Made by a program: the position numbers and the translations under genes. Of a stretch of 64,000 nucleotides of DNA, positions 23,826 through 34,440 are shown piece after piece (position 1 is the stretch's first letter; each line of letters opens with the position of its first letter). The notes under the pieces are model-generated. The model did not search any database. It was not told the DNA's origin and worked only from the letters and a program-made list of their open reading frames with translations. The stretch comes from Golubevia sp. BC0850 (Eukaryota; Basidiomycota; Exobasidiomycetes; Golubeviales; Golubeviaceae). The stretch covers positions 248,001 to 312,000 of the forward strand of contig JAAVVG010000002.1 in assembly GCA_012976225.1 (NCBI GenBank), given 5' to 3'.

Positions 23826-26479
23826 ATGGATAAAAGACCTGGTGAATCAGAATCCAAATCTTCAAGTTCTTTTATCGCCACTTCAGGAAGAGGAGATCAG
23901 AAAATGAAGCATCGAAAATCCTTCCGGCCCCCTGCTGTCAAGCTACCTCTCTCCCCCACCAGTCCTGTTGGACTCGCAACTTCTAGAAAGTTGCAAGCAT
24001 TCTTTGGAGCAGAGATCGAGCTTCAAGACCAGGACTTATTTCCACAGCCGCCTTCTAGATCAACGCTTGGAGTATTGTCACTTCAAGCTTCACCTCTAAT
24101 CCACTCTACTTCTCCATCCTCGTCAAGCGGAGGGACTTTCAGCTCAACCTCATCCAACACGACTCTTTCCAATTCTCCCTCGTCCAACATTCAAATGGTT
24201 GATTCCTATCCCTGTCAACGAGATCACTTGAAAGCAAACAAGATACTTCAAGCAACTTTTGGGAAGTACGCTTCCAAAGGTGGATTATCGTTCTCCAGAG
24301 GGAAGGACTGGAAGAAAAGAGATTTCATCTTGACCTCCAACGCCAGAGCGACCTTGGATGTAAAGAGTCAGAACAAGAAGACTGACGTAGAAGTGTCGTT
24401 CAATGGATCAAATCCCTCGGTCTGCCTTCACGTTTTCAAGTCAGATGGTAATTTGGAACTCGAACGTCTGACTCTTAACTTACTAAGCTATGCTGCAGTA
24501 TCTAATCTACCGAAGAATGGAGGAGGCAAATGGATTCTCAAGCTCAGTGGAGTGGTCGACGAGAAGAAGCTCGAGACCTCTATGGAATGGCTCCTCGGAT
24601 TCAACACCATGACGGAGATGATGATTTGGCAGAATACATTGAGAGTGAGTCTAGATCCATTCGAAAGAGCGGCTAGTCTCATTCCATCTGCGTGTTGATG
24701 CTCCCCTGTGTCATTCATTTACAGTCTCACATCACGGCAATCGTTCGCGCTGAGCAAGTCTTCCGGAACGGAAAGAAGCCAAAGGTCACTGGAGCCACAA
24801 ATCCTCCCAGGAAGGGCCTGAGTGGACTTTTTGGACCTGAAACGGATCTGAGCCCACCTCCTCGCTCTCGAAGCACCGCAGCTCTGATCAGCAGCGAAAA
24901 GAAGGGGCTCAGAATAGACCTCAAACCTTCTCGAGAAGTCCAGATTCCCAATTCAAGAGTCTCTGTCTCCTCCAATGGAGCTTACGTGGAAGAACTATCC
25001 CCTGTCACCGAATCGATTCTTTGCTCAAGCTCGTCATTTGGGTTCCGGGCTTCAACTTTTTTCTCACCTGGGCCCGGAGATTCAGGTTCTAATGGAAGTT
25101 CAATCCGGACGCCTGTGGATAGCGATATAGGAGAGTCTCTGATGGAATGGGCTCCGACGTCAGACGATGGTCACCAACGATTCAGATCCCAATCAAATGC
25201 AAGCACTTCTTCCTTGCCTCTAGAATTCTCAACACGAAGTAGCTTTCTACCTCCTAGAACTCCAGCACCGAAGGTGGATCTACCAAGTCCGCCCAACTGG
25301 CAGCCAAAGCGAAAGTCATCGCTCTCAGCTTTGAAGAGCTCAGTCCCTGCAGTCAGTCTTCCTTCTCTGCCATCTCCAGGAATCAAGAGGCATCAGCCTC
25401 GAAGTGAATTGGTTCGCGAGTCGCCCAAGTCGGACTGGTCTCAAATCTCTCATCCATACGGAAAGCTGGCTCGACCGGAGGATCGCTTGTCGATGAACGA
25501 TGTCATTTCGACTTCGTTTCAGTCTTCAAGTCCTTCGACTAGACAGGCTCAACCTACTTCTCACAATCGATCTCTGCCCTCTGGACCTTCCCTAGATCCC
25601 GAATCTAGGGAGAAACCAGGGAATCAAGAAGTTGGACAAATGGTCGATTCCACAAAAGCAGCTGACCCCGGTCGGGACATAAGAGGCGCTTTGGATCAAG
25701 CCATTGTATCATTCGCTCAAAACAGAGGGAAGTTCGAAGGGCCGGACTTGGATCTGGTCACATCACTTTCCTCTCCAACATCGGAACTCGACTCGTCAAC
25801 AGATCCGCTGTCGCCCCCCTTCAAATTCGATTCCGTCAATCTCTACCCTTTCGGAGATGAGGCTGGTTCTTCGGAGAGCCATGGAACCAAAGTAGATGAT
25901 GGAGATGAAGAGAAAGACGAAGCTCGAACACGTCAATCCTTCTTCAACGGGAGCTGGTCACCTTCTAGTCAACTCTGCAGTTCTGAAGACAGTCATGGTA
26001 CGCATCTAGGCCCTGAACACAGTGCTCTAGTGCCGCTCTATCTCTCATCCAGGCGAAGTTCTCTATTCAATCTACATTCAACTTCATTGTCGTTCTCAAG
26101 CTCCTCCTCTGCTTCACCGACTTCGAAAGGAGTACTTCCATATAGCAAGCGAACAAGCTTTGGCTCAGGTTCTCCGTCAACTTCTCAATCAACGACAGGA
26201 TCCAAACATGGTTCCGACGTCAATCCTTCCTTGGCTTCTCTTCCAGCATCGACGTCGAACCTTAATAGTAGATCGGGAAGCACCACAATCGCCTACGTAA
26301 GAAACGCATCAGACTGCCAACAACCTAGACGGGCTCCGGATTCGACGAGCCTGAACTTCAATCATCCCCTCCTCAACTTTTCGTTGCAACGCGAGCCTCT
26401 CTCCACTCCGGACGTTGACTCTGAGGCGCAGGTCTTGGTGGGTTTTGGAGATGAAGAAGGATTTGGATTTGCTTTGTGA
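23826..26479 (+). CDS. PH-domain protein with K-L-x3-FFG motifs, two exons
   Basis: Exons 23826-24644 and 24725-26479 join in phase 0 (80-nt intron) to give 857 residues. Near residue 51 is SRKLQAFFGAEIEL and near 133 LKANKILQATFG, the same type of motif found four times in the divergent neighbour. Residues of about 145-285 read as a pleckstrin-homology-like fold: WKKRDFILTSNARATLDV, VCLHVFKSDGNLELERLTLN, GGGKWILKLSGVV, then the C-terminal helix MEWLLGFNTMTEMMIWQNTL. PH domains bind phosphoinositides or proteins at membranes. The remaining 570 residues are Ser/Pro-rich and disordered, with many SP sites. A cortical or signalling scaffold is likely; the exact function is unknown. Confidence 0.8.
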
Positions 26480-26738
26480 CATCTAATATTGTAAACCCAT
26501 CTTCCTACTTCTATATCTTGGACTAATGCCTTGATAATTCGATTCTTTCCCTGTTCCGACGCGAAACAACTCATCTGACCACTTCTCTCTCACAATCTCG
26601 CGAGCTCACTCAGGGATCTCTAACAGACGGAGACCTCAGAATTCGGGAGGGTAATAGGCTACAACAGTAAGAATCGAGAAAGGGTATGAGAACAGAAGAA
26701 TGGAAGAGGCTAGACGCGACTGAAAGAGTCGACGAACT

Positions 26739-27453
26739 TTATAAAGCGAAGACCAAAGCTGCACCGATCCCAACCAAAGAGGTAATTGCAAGAGGCAGAG
26801 CGTTGGCTCCGGCTGAATTTTTCTTGGAGTCTTCATTATCATCATCATCATTATCGTTGTTGTTATCTCTGTACTCTGAGGCTGACTCTGATGCTTGAGA
26901 CAAAAATTCACTGGCGGAGGAGGAACCGATGGCTTTGACCAAGCTAGAACTGAAACCAGGCTTTGTGTAAGCCTCCAGAAGGGAAGAGAAATCTTCATCC
27001 TCCTACAAGATTAGAGAAGAAGAGAGGGGAGTCAGTGCGTGAAGGATGGAACCAGTAGCTTCCTGTGGGCCGACTCACCGTCAAGGATGCTAGAGCGCGA
27101 GAGAAACTTTCCGAATTCATGTTCGAGAGAGCACTTGACAAGTCCGAGTCATCAGAGGGATCTGAATCGTCATGAGAATCATCGTCGTCGTCGTCGTCAT
27201 CGTTCTGCCTTGCAGCTAGGTATCTCTTTTGGAGCTGGAGAAGAGAAGGAGAAACCCAAAAAGGGGGGGGGGGGTAAGTAAACAGAGAACGGAAACCCTT
27301 CAAGGTGATTCTATAGGTGATAGCCCCTATATACTATATCAGGGAACTTACCCCTTGAGGAGCAGCAGTAGGCTGTGGGCTTGGGATCGCAGAGGCAAGG
27401 ACCGCGGTTAAGGAGAGAAGAACGAAGATGCGAGAGAACATCATTTGAACCAT
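26739..27453 (-). CDS. Small secreted, Asp/Ser-rich, probably GPI-anchored protein
   Basis: Three exons, 27352-27453, 27079-27234 and 26739-27002, all joined in phase 0, give 173 residues. The N-terminus MVQMMFSRIFVLLSLTAVLA is a signal peptide, followed by SAIPSPQPTAAPQG. LQKR at the start of exon 2 is a Kex2-type dibasic site. The mature part holds a run of eight Asp, further D/S and N/D tracts, and Ser-rich spacers. The C-terminus (NSAGANALPLAITSLVGIGA then ALVFAL) is a small-residue site followed by a hydrophobic tail, as in GPI-anchored fungal wall proteins. The start is the most upstream in-frame ATG; MMFS, nine bases later, would also work. Role unknown: a wall protein or small secreted effector-like protein. 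Processing is predicted, not seen. Confidence 0.75.
27263..27274. repeat. Poly-G run of 12
   Basis: This homopolymer lies in intron 1 of the small secreted protein gene; on the coding strand it is a poly-C tract about 30 nt upstream of the exon 2 acceptor. Confidence 0.85.
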
Positions 27454-27744
27454 ATTGTTTTGACGTAAATAGAGCTGAGATTTGAAGGTGATGGAAGAAG
27501 GAAGACGAGAGATGGGAGTGTTTGAAGGAAGGAGGGAGACGTCGAATCAGCCTTTTTGTGCCGCGAGTTCGAAAAAAGGGGGGTGTCTCAGTTTTGAGCT
27601 TCGTGACTCCTTGCTTATATAGCTTGAACTTCCCGCGCCACCCATAACCTCACCTTTAAAGCTGCTAAGCTATCTTACCGATCGATTCCAGACAAAATTT
27701 GCCAGGGGTACACATACATACCACGTACTATGTAGCCTCCTCGA

Positions 27745-27773
27745 GCTTGAACATAGCTTGAACATAGCTTGAA
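27745..27773. repeat. 11-bp tandem repeat (gcttgaacata, about 2.6 copies)
   Basis: Two exact copies of gcttgaacata and the first seven bases of a third lie in the intergenic space, directly before a GC-rich hairpin. Confidence 0.85.
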
Positions 27774-27782
27774 TCCTCGCCA

Positions 27783-27801
27783 CGCCCCCCCCCGGGGGGC
27801 G
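27783..27801. repeat. GC-only inverted repeat, 8-bp stem
   Basis: CGCCCCCC and GGGGGGCG pair across a CCC loop. It could form a very stable hairpin on either strand. Lying beyond the transporter stop, it could affect 3'-end formation, but no U-tract follows. Confidence 0.75.
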
Positions 27802-28290
27802 GGCATTACAACGCATATAGCACATACCCGCTGTGCGTTCGTTGCTGAATTTTAGGTTCTGCACATAACTGAAACATTCATGGGGATTTCTCAGACCGCC
27901 TTTCCGTAAGCTTGAAACACTGCCAGATAGTCGTCTCGAGAGACGTTGTAGGCTATCCTCGACTCTTCGGGAATTTGACCACGTGTAGAGTCGTAGTTTA
28001 GTGTTTGCAAAGCAGAACCTACGAAGAGCATTAGAGCAAGGGAACAACGACGAGGCGACGAGGTTCCAGAGGCTACCAAAGCCCTCCCTCCCATCAGTGA
28101 ATGCAAAAGAGAATTCTGAAGGCCAGAAACCGGATTGAACAGAGTGTCCAGGGGTGCTCAAGAAAGTAAGCAATGAGTTACATGTGGAGATAAAGATGAG
28201 GTTACAAAAGAGGAGGAGCCCAAGGGAGAGAAATATTTGAGAAGTAGAGTTAAGATCGAGCATGAACCGAGAGGGTAAGCTGTACCGAGC

Positions 28291-31200
28291 CTACCACACC
28301 CCATTTGGAGCAGGCGCAAAGGCCCCATTTGGAAGTCCTTGAACGGTAGCCTGGGAGCGAAAAGAGGGAACGGCAAGTTAGGGTCAGTCATGAAGGAAGC
28401 CCCTTGTTGAGATCTTTTCGTCTCTCGTTCGAGAAGACGTCGTTCCAAGGATACTCACGTTCATGTAGGGAGTAGCCAAGGAGTCGGCAGTGTTGTCGTT
28501 AACGGTAATTCCCCACCCTGATTTTTCGGAGGAGAAGAAAGCAGTCAGCGAGAGTGAGGTTTCGAGATTGAGTGGTTGGAACCCCGCGATTCCGTCCAAA
28601 AGAATTCAGGTTGACTCACATGATGGGAAACTAGCTCCAGGAAGGAGGATACAGAAGAAAATAACTAGAGTCGAGATTCCAGAACCCGAGTCGAGTGCTG
28701 TTGTTGAGGCAAGAAAGAAGAAGGCGAGTAATGAGCACCAAATCTGGCTCTTGAACGAGTCAGAGTGGCGAGCGAACGTTGCTGTACTCACCTGCGCTTA
28801 CAACGTAGTTGTAGTTGACCCACCACGCGTTTCTGTAGCGTCTAATCACGTAGTTGAAAATGAAACCAACAGTTCTGAAGAAGGCAGGAAGAAAGGAGGC
28901 AGGTTAAGTTGAGGGCAGGGTAGCAAACAAGGAGAGCAGAAGTAAGGAGAGAAGAGTTGAGGGAACTCACAGGTAACTAGTGTAGTTGAGTGCGGTAGCA
29001 GGAGGACTGATTGAAGCAGGAGGGAAGAGTTGAAGTGAAGAAGAGGGGAGGGGTCAGAGAGGTTGGCCTCATCGTTTCCTTTGGAGCGACCTCCGAACTC
29101 ACAGCAATCCAATTCCACCGAAGATTGTAGGCCAATTGACGTAGCGCAAGAAAGAGCGAGGGAACCTCTTGGTCAAGAAGTAGGTTGGAATTGGAGCCAC
29201 AGCCCCGACAAGGAAGAAGTAGAGAAGGTTGGTGTACTTTTGTCCAGGGCTGAAGTTCTTTCCAGGTCCGATCAGACTGAAGACACATTTAGAAAGAGTG
29301 AATAGAGGAGAAAGTCACTACAGGCTTCGAGGAGAGAATCCGTTGGTAATGGATGACTTACCCCCAAACCACAGAGGCTGTCGCGAAAACATTCGTTCCA
29401 GGACAGATGAAGTCGTCAATGGCATCCGGAGTACAGATTCCATCTATCGAAAAGAAGAAAGAAGTGGAGCAAAGGGCAAGAATGAGTGAAAAGAGTCATG
29501 CATTCCCTTTCTGTAGTGAACTTGGCTACTCACCGATCACGTCGAAAGCCAGCAATTGCACGCCTACGACCACCAAGTTTGCAACAATGACAGCGATCAA
29601 CTGTCCAAGGAAAGTCAGTTTAGGAGGTACCTTCATGTAATGACCTGTGGATAGGACGAAGGATGAGCTCGCGATTAGTGAGCGTCCTCTCTTTTCCGTC
29701 AAACTCTGGTGAGAGGCTTCTTGGAATTTTTGAACCCACCGAACTTCTGATCAGAAACAAAGTTCAGCTGTTGAAAGGGAGAAATATTAGGAGAAAGTGG
29801 GATGAGATGGGATGGGATGGGAAAAGTCAACATCAGCCACTTCACATGGAAGTGCATTTAGTCTCTCTCAGCTACGTACAGCTTGGTACATTGAGATGTA
29901 GCCAAAAGTCTGAAGGATTTGAGGTGGTTCCAGATGGTTGCCGAAGGAGGTAAGAAAGAACGAAAGGGGGAAAGGGGGAGGAGAATCAGAGAAAACAGAA
30001 CAGACTGGATGACTCTGCTTATGAATCGTTTCTGTATGTTTCTGTAACGTACCTTGAAGAGCATCATAGAAACGGGTTTACCAGGGACCATGTAACCTGT
30101 TGGCGTGGAAATGGGGAAGGTGAAGGAGGTTATGCTCAGGAAAATGTCCAATCAATGGATGCACCTCCTCTTACTAACCTATGATGAATTCTGTAATGAC
30201 GTTTAATCCTAGCTCATTGTTGGTGATGGAGCTGGGGGCGAAAGAAGATCGTCAGAGCAAAGGATTGGTTAGAAAAAGAAAATAGGGCTTGCTACACTCT
30301 CTCGATTCGTCGCGAGCTTGTCTCTCCCTGACTCACTAAATGATTCCGATTGGCAGAGTGAAGCCGGCACCAATGATCAAAGAAACTATGAAGGCATAGA
30401 CAGGCATCTGTGTATCGTAAACTTCAATGGCGATGATTCCAAAGACGAAACTGACTAAGAAAACAGCGGCATACCACCAAAGAGGAACCTGTAGGGCAAG
30501 AGAACGAGAGAGAGCGAGAGAGGGCGAAAGAGAGGGGAAAGAAGAGGGAAAGAAGGGGGTGGGGTTAAGGCACGTCTTCATCCGTAGACCCAAGACGTGG
30601 GGATGACTCACTTCTTCGTAAACACTCATCAGGCGTGAATGAACGTCTCCCTTGTTTCCTTTGGCAGCCTTGAATTGACGAACGATATCCTTCCGCGAGT
30701 ACAGCCAGATGTGACTGATCAAAGCTGTCAAAGATGCAAAGGACAAACCGTAAGAGATGACCAGAGTGATTGGCAGATACTGGGCGGAATAGTTGTCGTA
30801 CAGATCCTGCGAGAAAGTTTTTTCTGGGTTTGAAAAAGCATCCAAAGAGTCAGCGTTGGAGAAAGGAGGAAAGAGATACTTTGTGATTTCGCTTACCAGG
30901 AGTCAAGATCGCTGAAACGTTGTAACGTTCTCCGAATCTATCGAAGGATCTGGTCGAGATCAAAGGTAAGTAGGCCGAGTTGAAGGTGTTGCTGTAGTAG
31001 AGCGAAGGGGCAAGCAACCACACGAAGACCAAAAATCCTGCTAGAATGTTCGCTTCGGCCCACCATGGAGTGACTAGAGGAGAGGTGATGTAGGCTGAGG
31101 TTTTTGAGGGGATGAAAGACGGGAAAATCAGTCTCAGTCCTTCTCAGTCCTCATCGGCACCTTCTTTCCTATGTCCCATTTCCTCTGTCTTGACTCACCA

Positions 31201-32878
31201 ACCTCCAGCCAGTCTGAGATGAAGTCGGAACAAGATGGGTGAAGTCACGGAGGTTAGACAATGTCACGTCGACCTACTTCTAGATTTCTCCTAGCCTCCA
31301 TCAGCTCTCACTTCCATTAGTCAATGAAAGTGAATTGTGCTCAAACCAAAGAGAATCGGAACTCACCGAATGTCAGAGCTCCCATTCCAAGTCCTTGAGT
31401 AACACCTCCTGTCAGCTGATTGAGCATGACGTTGTCTGGAGCAATCCAGCAGATCCAAGTGAAGTAGGTCAGAGCAGGGAACATGAGTCCTGGAAGGAAA
31501 TAGTAGCAGAAGGCTCCCCCAAAGACGACCAAGAACATCTTGTAACGAGACCATCCTCCTTCTTTTCCGTCTTTGATCTTGTGCAAGGCAGTCATCAAAG
31601 CACTGCTGACCAAGGCTGTGGGCCAGATGGCAGCTGCGGGCCAAACGAGCCATCTTCTAGTGAAACCAGCGTATGAGAAACCTGTGACAGAGAGGGAGGG
31701 AACAGTCTCAGAAGCGAAGGACAAAGTTTTGAGCGTCTTTCGAGTCATCTTCTTCTTACTCACCAATGCACTGAGACGCCATGACGATAAGAATGGAGTA
31801 GTTCCAATCTGGATTCTGGCCATAGTAGAACTAAACAGACCATTTTGGTCGGAAAGGATAGAAGTGGGTCAGAAAAGCTTGAAGAAGAAGCAGAGAAGGG
31901 GCCTAACTCACCTTTTGAGCAGCTAAGATATCCGTTGCATACGCGCCCTGGTAGGTCACGTTGGCCATGATAGTAATCAGGGTATGTTCTTTGACGTTGA
32001 ATGGTCCAGGATTGAGGGTAAAAGATCCGAGAGGAGTTGAATAGACTTTGGTTGGAAGTACTCTAGCGCAGAAGTTACCGATTGGAAGAGAGATAAGTTG
32101 AATAACCAAGGAGTTGATACGAACAGAAGGGTATCTGAATATTCGAATGATAAGGAAGGAAATGTCAAAAGGCGCGAACCGGAACAGCGGGTGTTGTCCT
32201 ACCTGGCTGATCGAATACTAACCTGTAGTAAATGAATTGATCGACAAAGTTGAGGACGACAGTGAAGAAGATTCCCAAGAACCACATTCTGAAGGTGTTG
32301 ACAGGCATGGTTGGATCGTCGACATTGGAACTGCAAAGCAGAGAGGAGGTAGCTTTCAATCAGCTCTCGATTGCAGGCTTGTTTGATCGATTCACAGAAG
32401 AGGCGACTCACCAGGCTGCTCTGACTTCTTCGTAAGGAGAATCTTCTTCCAAGAAGTTTTCTAAAGCTGCCTCTACGGGAAAAAAGAGATCCGATAGAAC
32501 GAGAGGAAGGTGCGTCAGAGTAGTGAGTGGTGCTACGTAGAAAGGGGCGTCACAGAAACTTACCAGCCTTGTAGTCTCCTTTTTCCAGAGCGCTCTCGGC
32601 TATAAGTTGAGAATTTGAACACAAGAGGATAGATAGAAAGATAGAGGTGGAGTCAGAGTTGAGGACCTTGTTCTGCTTCGTTCCTGCACTTCAACGTCTC
32701 TTTTTAACAGGCACGCACCAGTGTCTACCACTCTGACGTCCATGTTTGGATCTAAGATATGAGTAGCCAGATTATTTCTGATGTTAGTCTCCATGTCGGT
32801 AGCATCCTTGGATACCTTTGGAAGCTCTTCATTTGAAGAGTGGTTGTTCTTGAAAGACTCAACGGAATCGCTCCCCAT
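28291..32878 (-). CDS. OPT-family oligopeptide transporter, about 22 exons
   Basis: Proton-coupled oligopeptide transporter of the OPT family in the plasma membrane or an organelle membrane. The ATG is at 32876-32878 and the stop at 28291-28293. The first fifteen exons are phased without conflict: 32719-32878, 32564-32599, 32412-32472, 32223-32330, 31912-32134, 31764-31830, 31367-31681, 31199-31213, 30897-31094, 30612-30823, 30337-30488, 30179-30231, 30053-30096, 29880-29909, 29740-29767; about seven more follow. Family motifs: EDSPYEEVRAA, SNVDDPTMPVNTFRMW, DQFIYYRYPSVRINSLV, LNPGPFNVKEHTLITIMANV, SPLVTPWWAEANILAGF, GHYMKVPPKLTF, DDFICPGTNVF, KNFSPGQKYTNLLYFFLVG. The cytosolic head is acidic and the tail ends PNGAFAPAPNGVW. 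No disruption was seen. Exons of 15, 28 and 30 nt are notable. Substrate (peptide, glutathione or siderophore-peptide) cannot be told from sequence. Confidence 0.92.
31199..31213 (-). other. 15-nt microexon in the OPT transporter
   Basis: The minus strand reads atctcag|ACTGGCTGGAGGTTG|gtgagt. With the exon ending at 31367 (phase 1) and the exon starting at 31094, it gives LTF-DWLEV-AYITSPLVTPWW, matching the family pattern F-D-W...I-x-S-P-L-x-T-P-W-W. Confidence 0.9.
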
Positions 32879-34440
32879 GTTGGATATGTTTGCTGTCCGT
32901 TACAACAGCGTTTCTTGAAGAAGAGAGGGAGGGAAGGAAGGAAAAGGGAGGAAGGGAAGAGAAAAGAATGGGAAACCGGAAGAAAGGGAATGAAGAGATA
33001 AAAGGGAAAGTCGGAATGATTATAAATGGTTGGAAGAAGGAAAAGAGGTCTCGGCTGGATCCAACCACTACCGCCAGCTCAGGGCGCATAGGGACGTTAT
33101 CAGCAGGCGTTCGAAGCGAAAAAGAATCAGAGGAAGGCATTCCATGAGAGTGATTCTAGTTCTCAGTTTGAAAAGCGTCTGAGAGTCGGTTCTTCTTCAG
33201 ATAAGCGATAGCCTTTATCTGGACAATCTGGATTCCAAAGTGGGCCGCTTTTCCTTTCGAACCTGCGGCCTACGGCTCGTTTCAAACTCAACCTCTCTCC
33301 TTCTCCGAGCGAACAGAAATAGAAGAAGAGTTTCATACGACTTTTGCTGTTGGATCGTGACCTCAGTGAGTACAGTGCATACATACTAAGTAAAATGATT
33401 TCTGAAGAATTTGTTGTTATCACTCACACGACTGGAGTAAATGAGTAGTGGCAAAAAACCGCAAGGGCTTCTTCCCCTTATCGTTTTTTCTTTCAAACGA
33501 GGGCTGAATTCCAAAATCGGAAGATGGAAAGACTGCTCCTTCTCACCACGCGTCGTCAAAAATGAGAACCATGCCGCTAAGATTGGAGAGGTGAGACCAC
33601 CAGGAAGTTGGTAAGAGAGGAGGACTTGCTGTGGTAAAGCAGTTAGCAGACTTAAGCGGCCTTCATTGACTATTGATTGTTGAATTGTTGAGGGAAATGA
33701 TGAGATAAAAGGGAGTGCTCGTTCGAGGATTGGGAAGGATGAGTGATGTTAGAGCAAGAGCAGAGACGGCGCGAGGAAGACCGACCTTCAGTGGCAAAAT
33801 CCTCGAGTGATTCCATGCCCATGTCTCATTCAGAGCAAAAGATTGAAGGGAAACAAAAGAGAAGAGAGGCAAACAGGTAAAGGTGCCGAAGGAAAGAAGA
33901 GAAAGAAGAGAAAACGCTTCAGCTTGTTACTGCGGCAAGAACTATTAGACAACGATGCTCAGATACTCTGAAGGGCCAGGACGCCCCTTTGGAAATTAAC
34001 GAACGCTTCGGGAAGTCCTCAGACTGAAGGCCGAACAGGAAAGAAGGTAACTTGATAGATGATAGAAACGGGCAAACGGCCTGAGATTTTTTTTTATCGA
34101 TGATCCTCTCTGAGCTCTGAACCAAACATCTTGTCTCTGTCGCTTTTGCCATTCCCTCGAGAGATAGTCCAGATGTTCCTTGATACCTTAGAGAAGGAGT
34201 CACACATCGAAGAGTTCCGAAGTTCTGGGAAAGAGAAAGAGCGGGGACGCTTCCTGGGATCCATCCTGTCCTCATCCCTGAGGATTTACATTTTCGGAAG
34301 TGTCCGACTTGTAAGAATAGCTGATCATTTGACTGCATAGAACTGACTAGTTGGAAAGGAGTATGTACAAGGTGAGCTCGCGCACAACCAGTGCTAGTCT
34401 CGCGAATTGTTCAATTTCTCTTCACAAACCTCAACACAAC
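32879..34440. other. Divergent intergenic region, 1.6 kb
   Basis: This is shared upstream space of the OPT transporter (-) and the first multi-Ubl gene (+). There are only short frames. An alternative start for the Ubl gene could lie at 34363, where ATGTACAAG is followed by a GTGAGC donor. Nothing else was recognised. Confidence 0.45.

Larger units (their letters stand above)
27454..28290. other. Intergenic 0.8 kb with a repeat and a GC hairpin
   Basis: The gap lies between the small secreted gene and the transporter stop. It contains an 11-bp tandem repeat at 27745-27773 and a GC-rich inverted repeat at 27783-27801. A minus-strand frame with an ATG at 28263 runs 197 codons and begins with a hydrophobic stretch, but it starts about 30 nt after the transporter stop, has no recognisable motif and is probably 3' untranslated sequence. 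Confidence 0.45.

Noticed and set aside
27670-28264. 197-codon minus-strand frame just after the OPT transporter stop
   Set aside because: It starts about 30 nt behind the transporter stop, has no recognisable motif and contains a translated GC hairpin; it is more likely chance reading of 3' untranslated sequence.
33241-33300. tRNA-like T-arm (GCAGGTTCGAAAGG on the minus strand)
   Set aside because: The bases after the TTCGA loop do not complete the 5-bp T stem, and no matching acceptor stem or A box is present.
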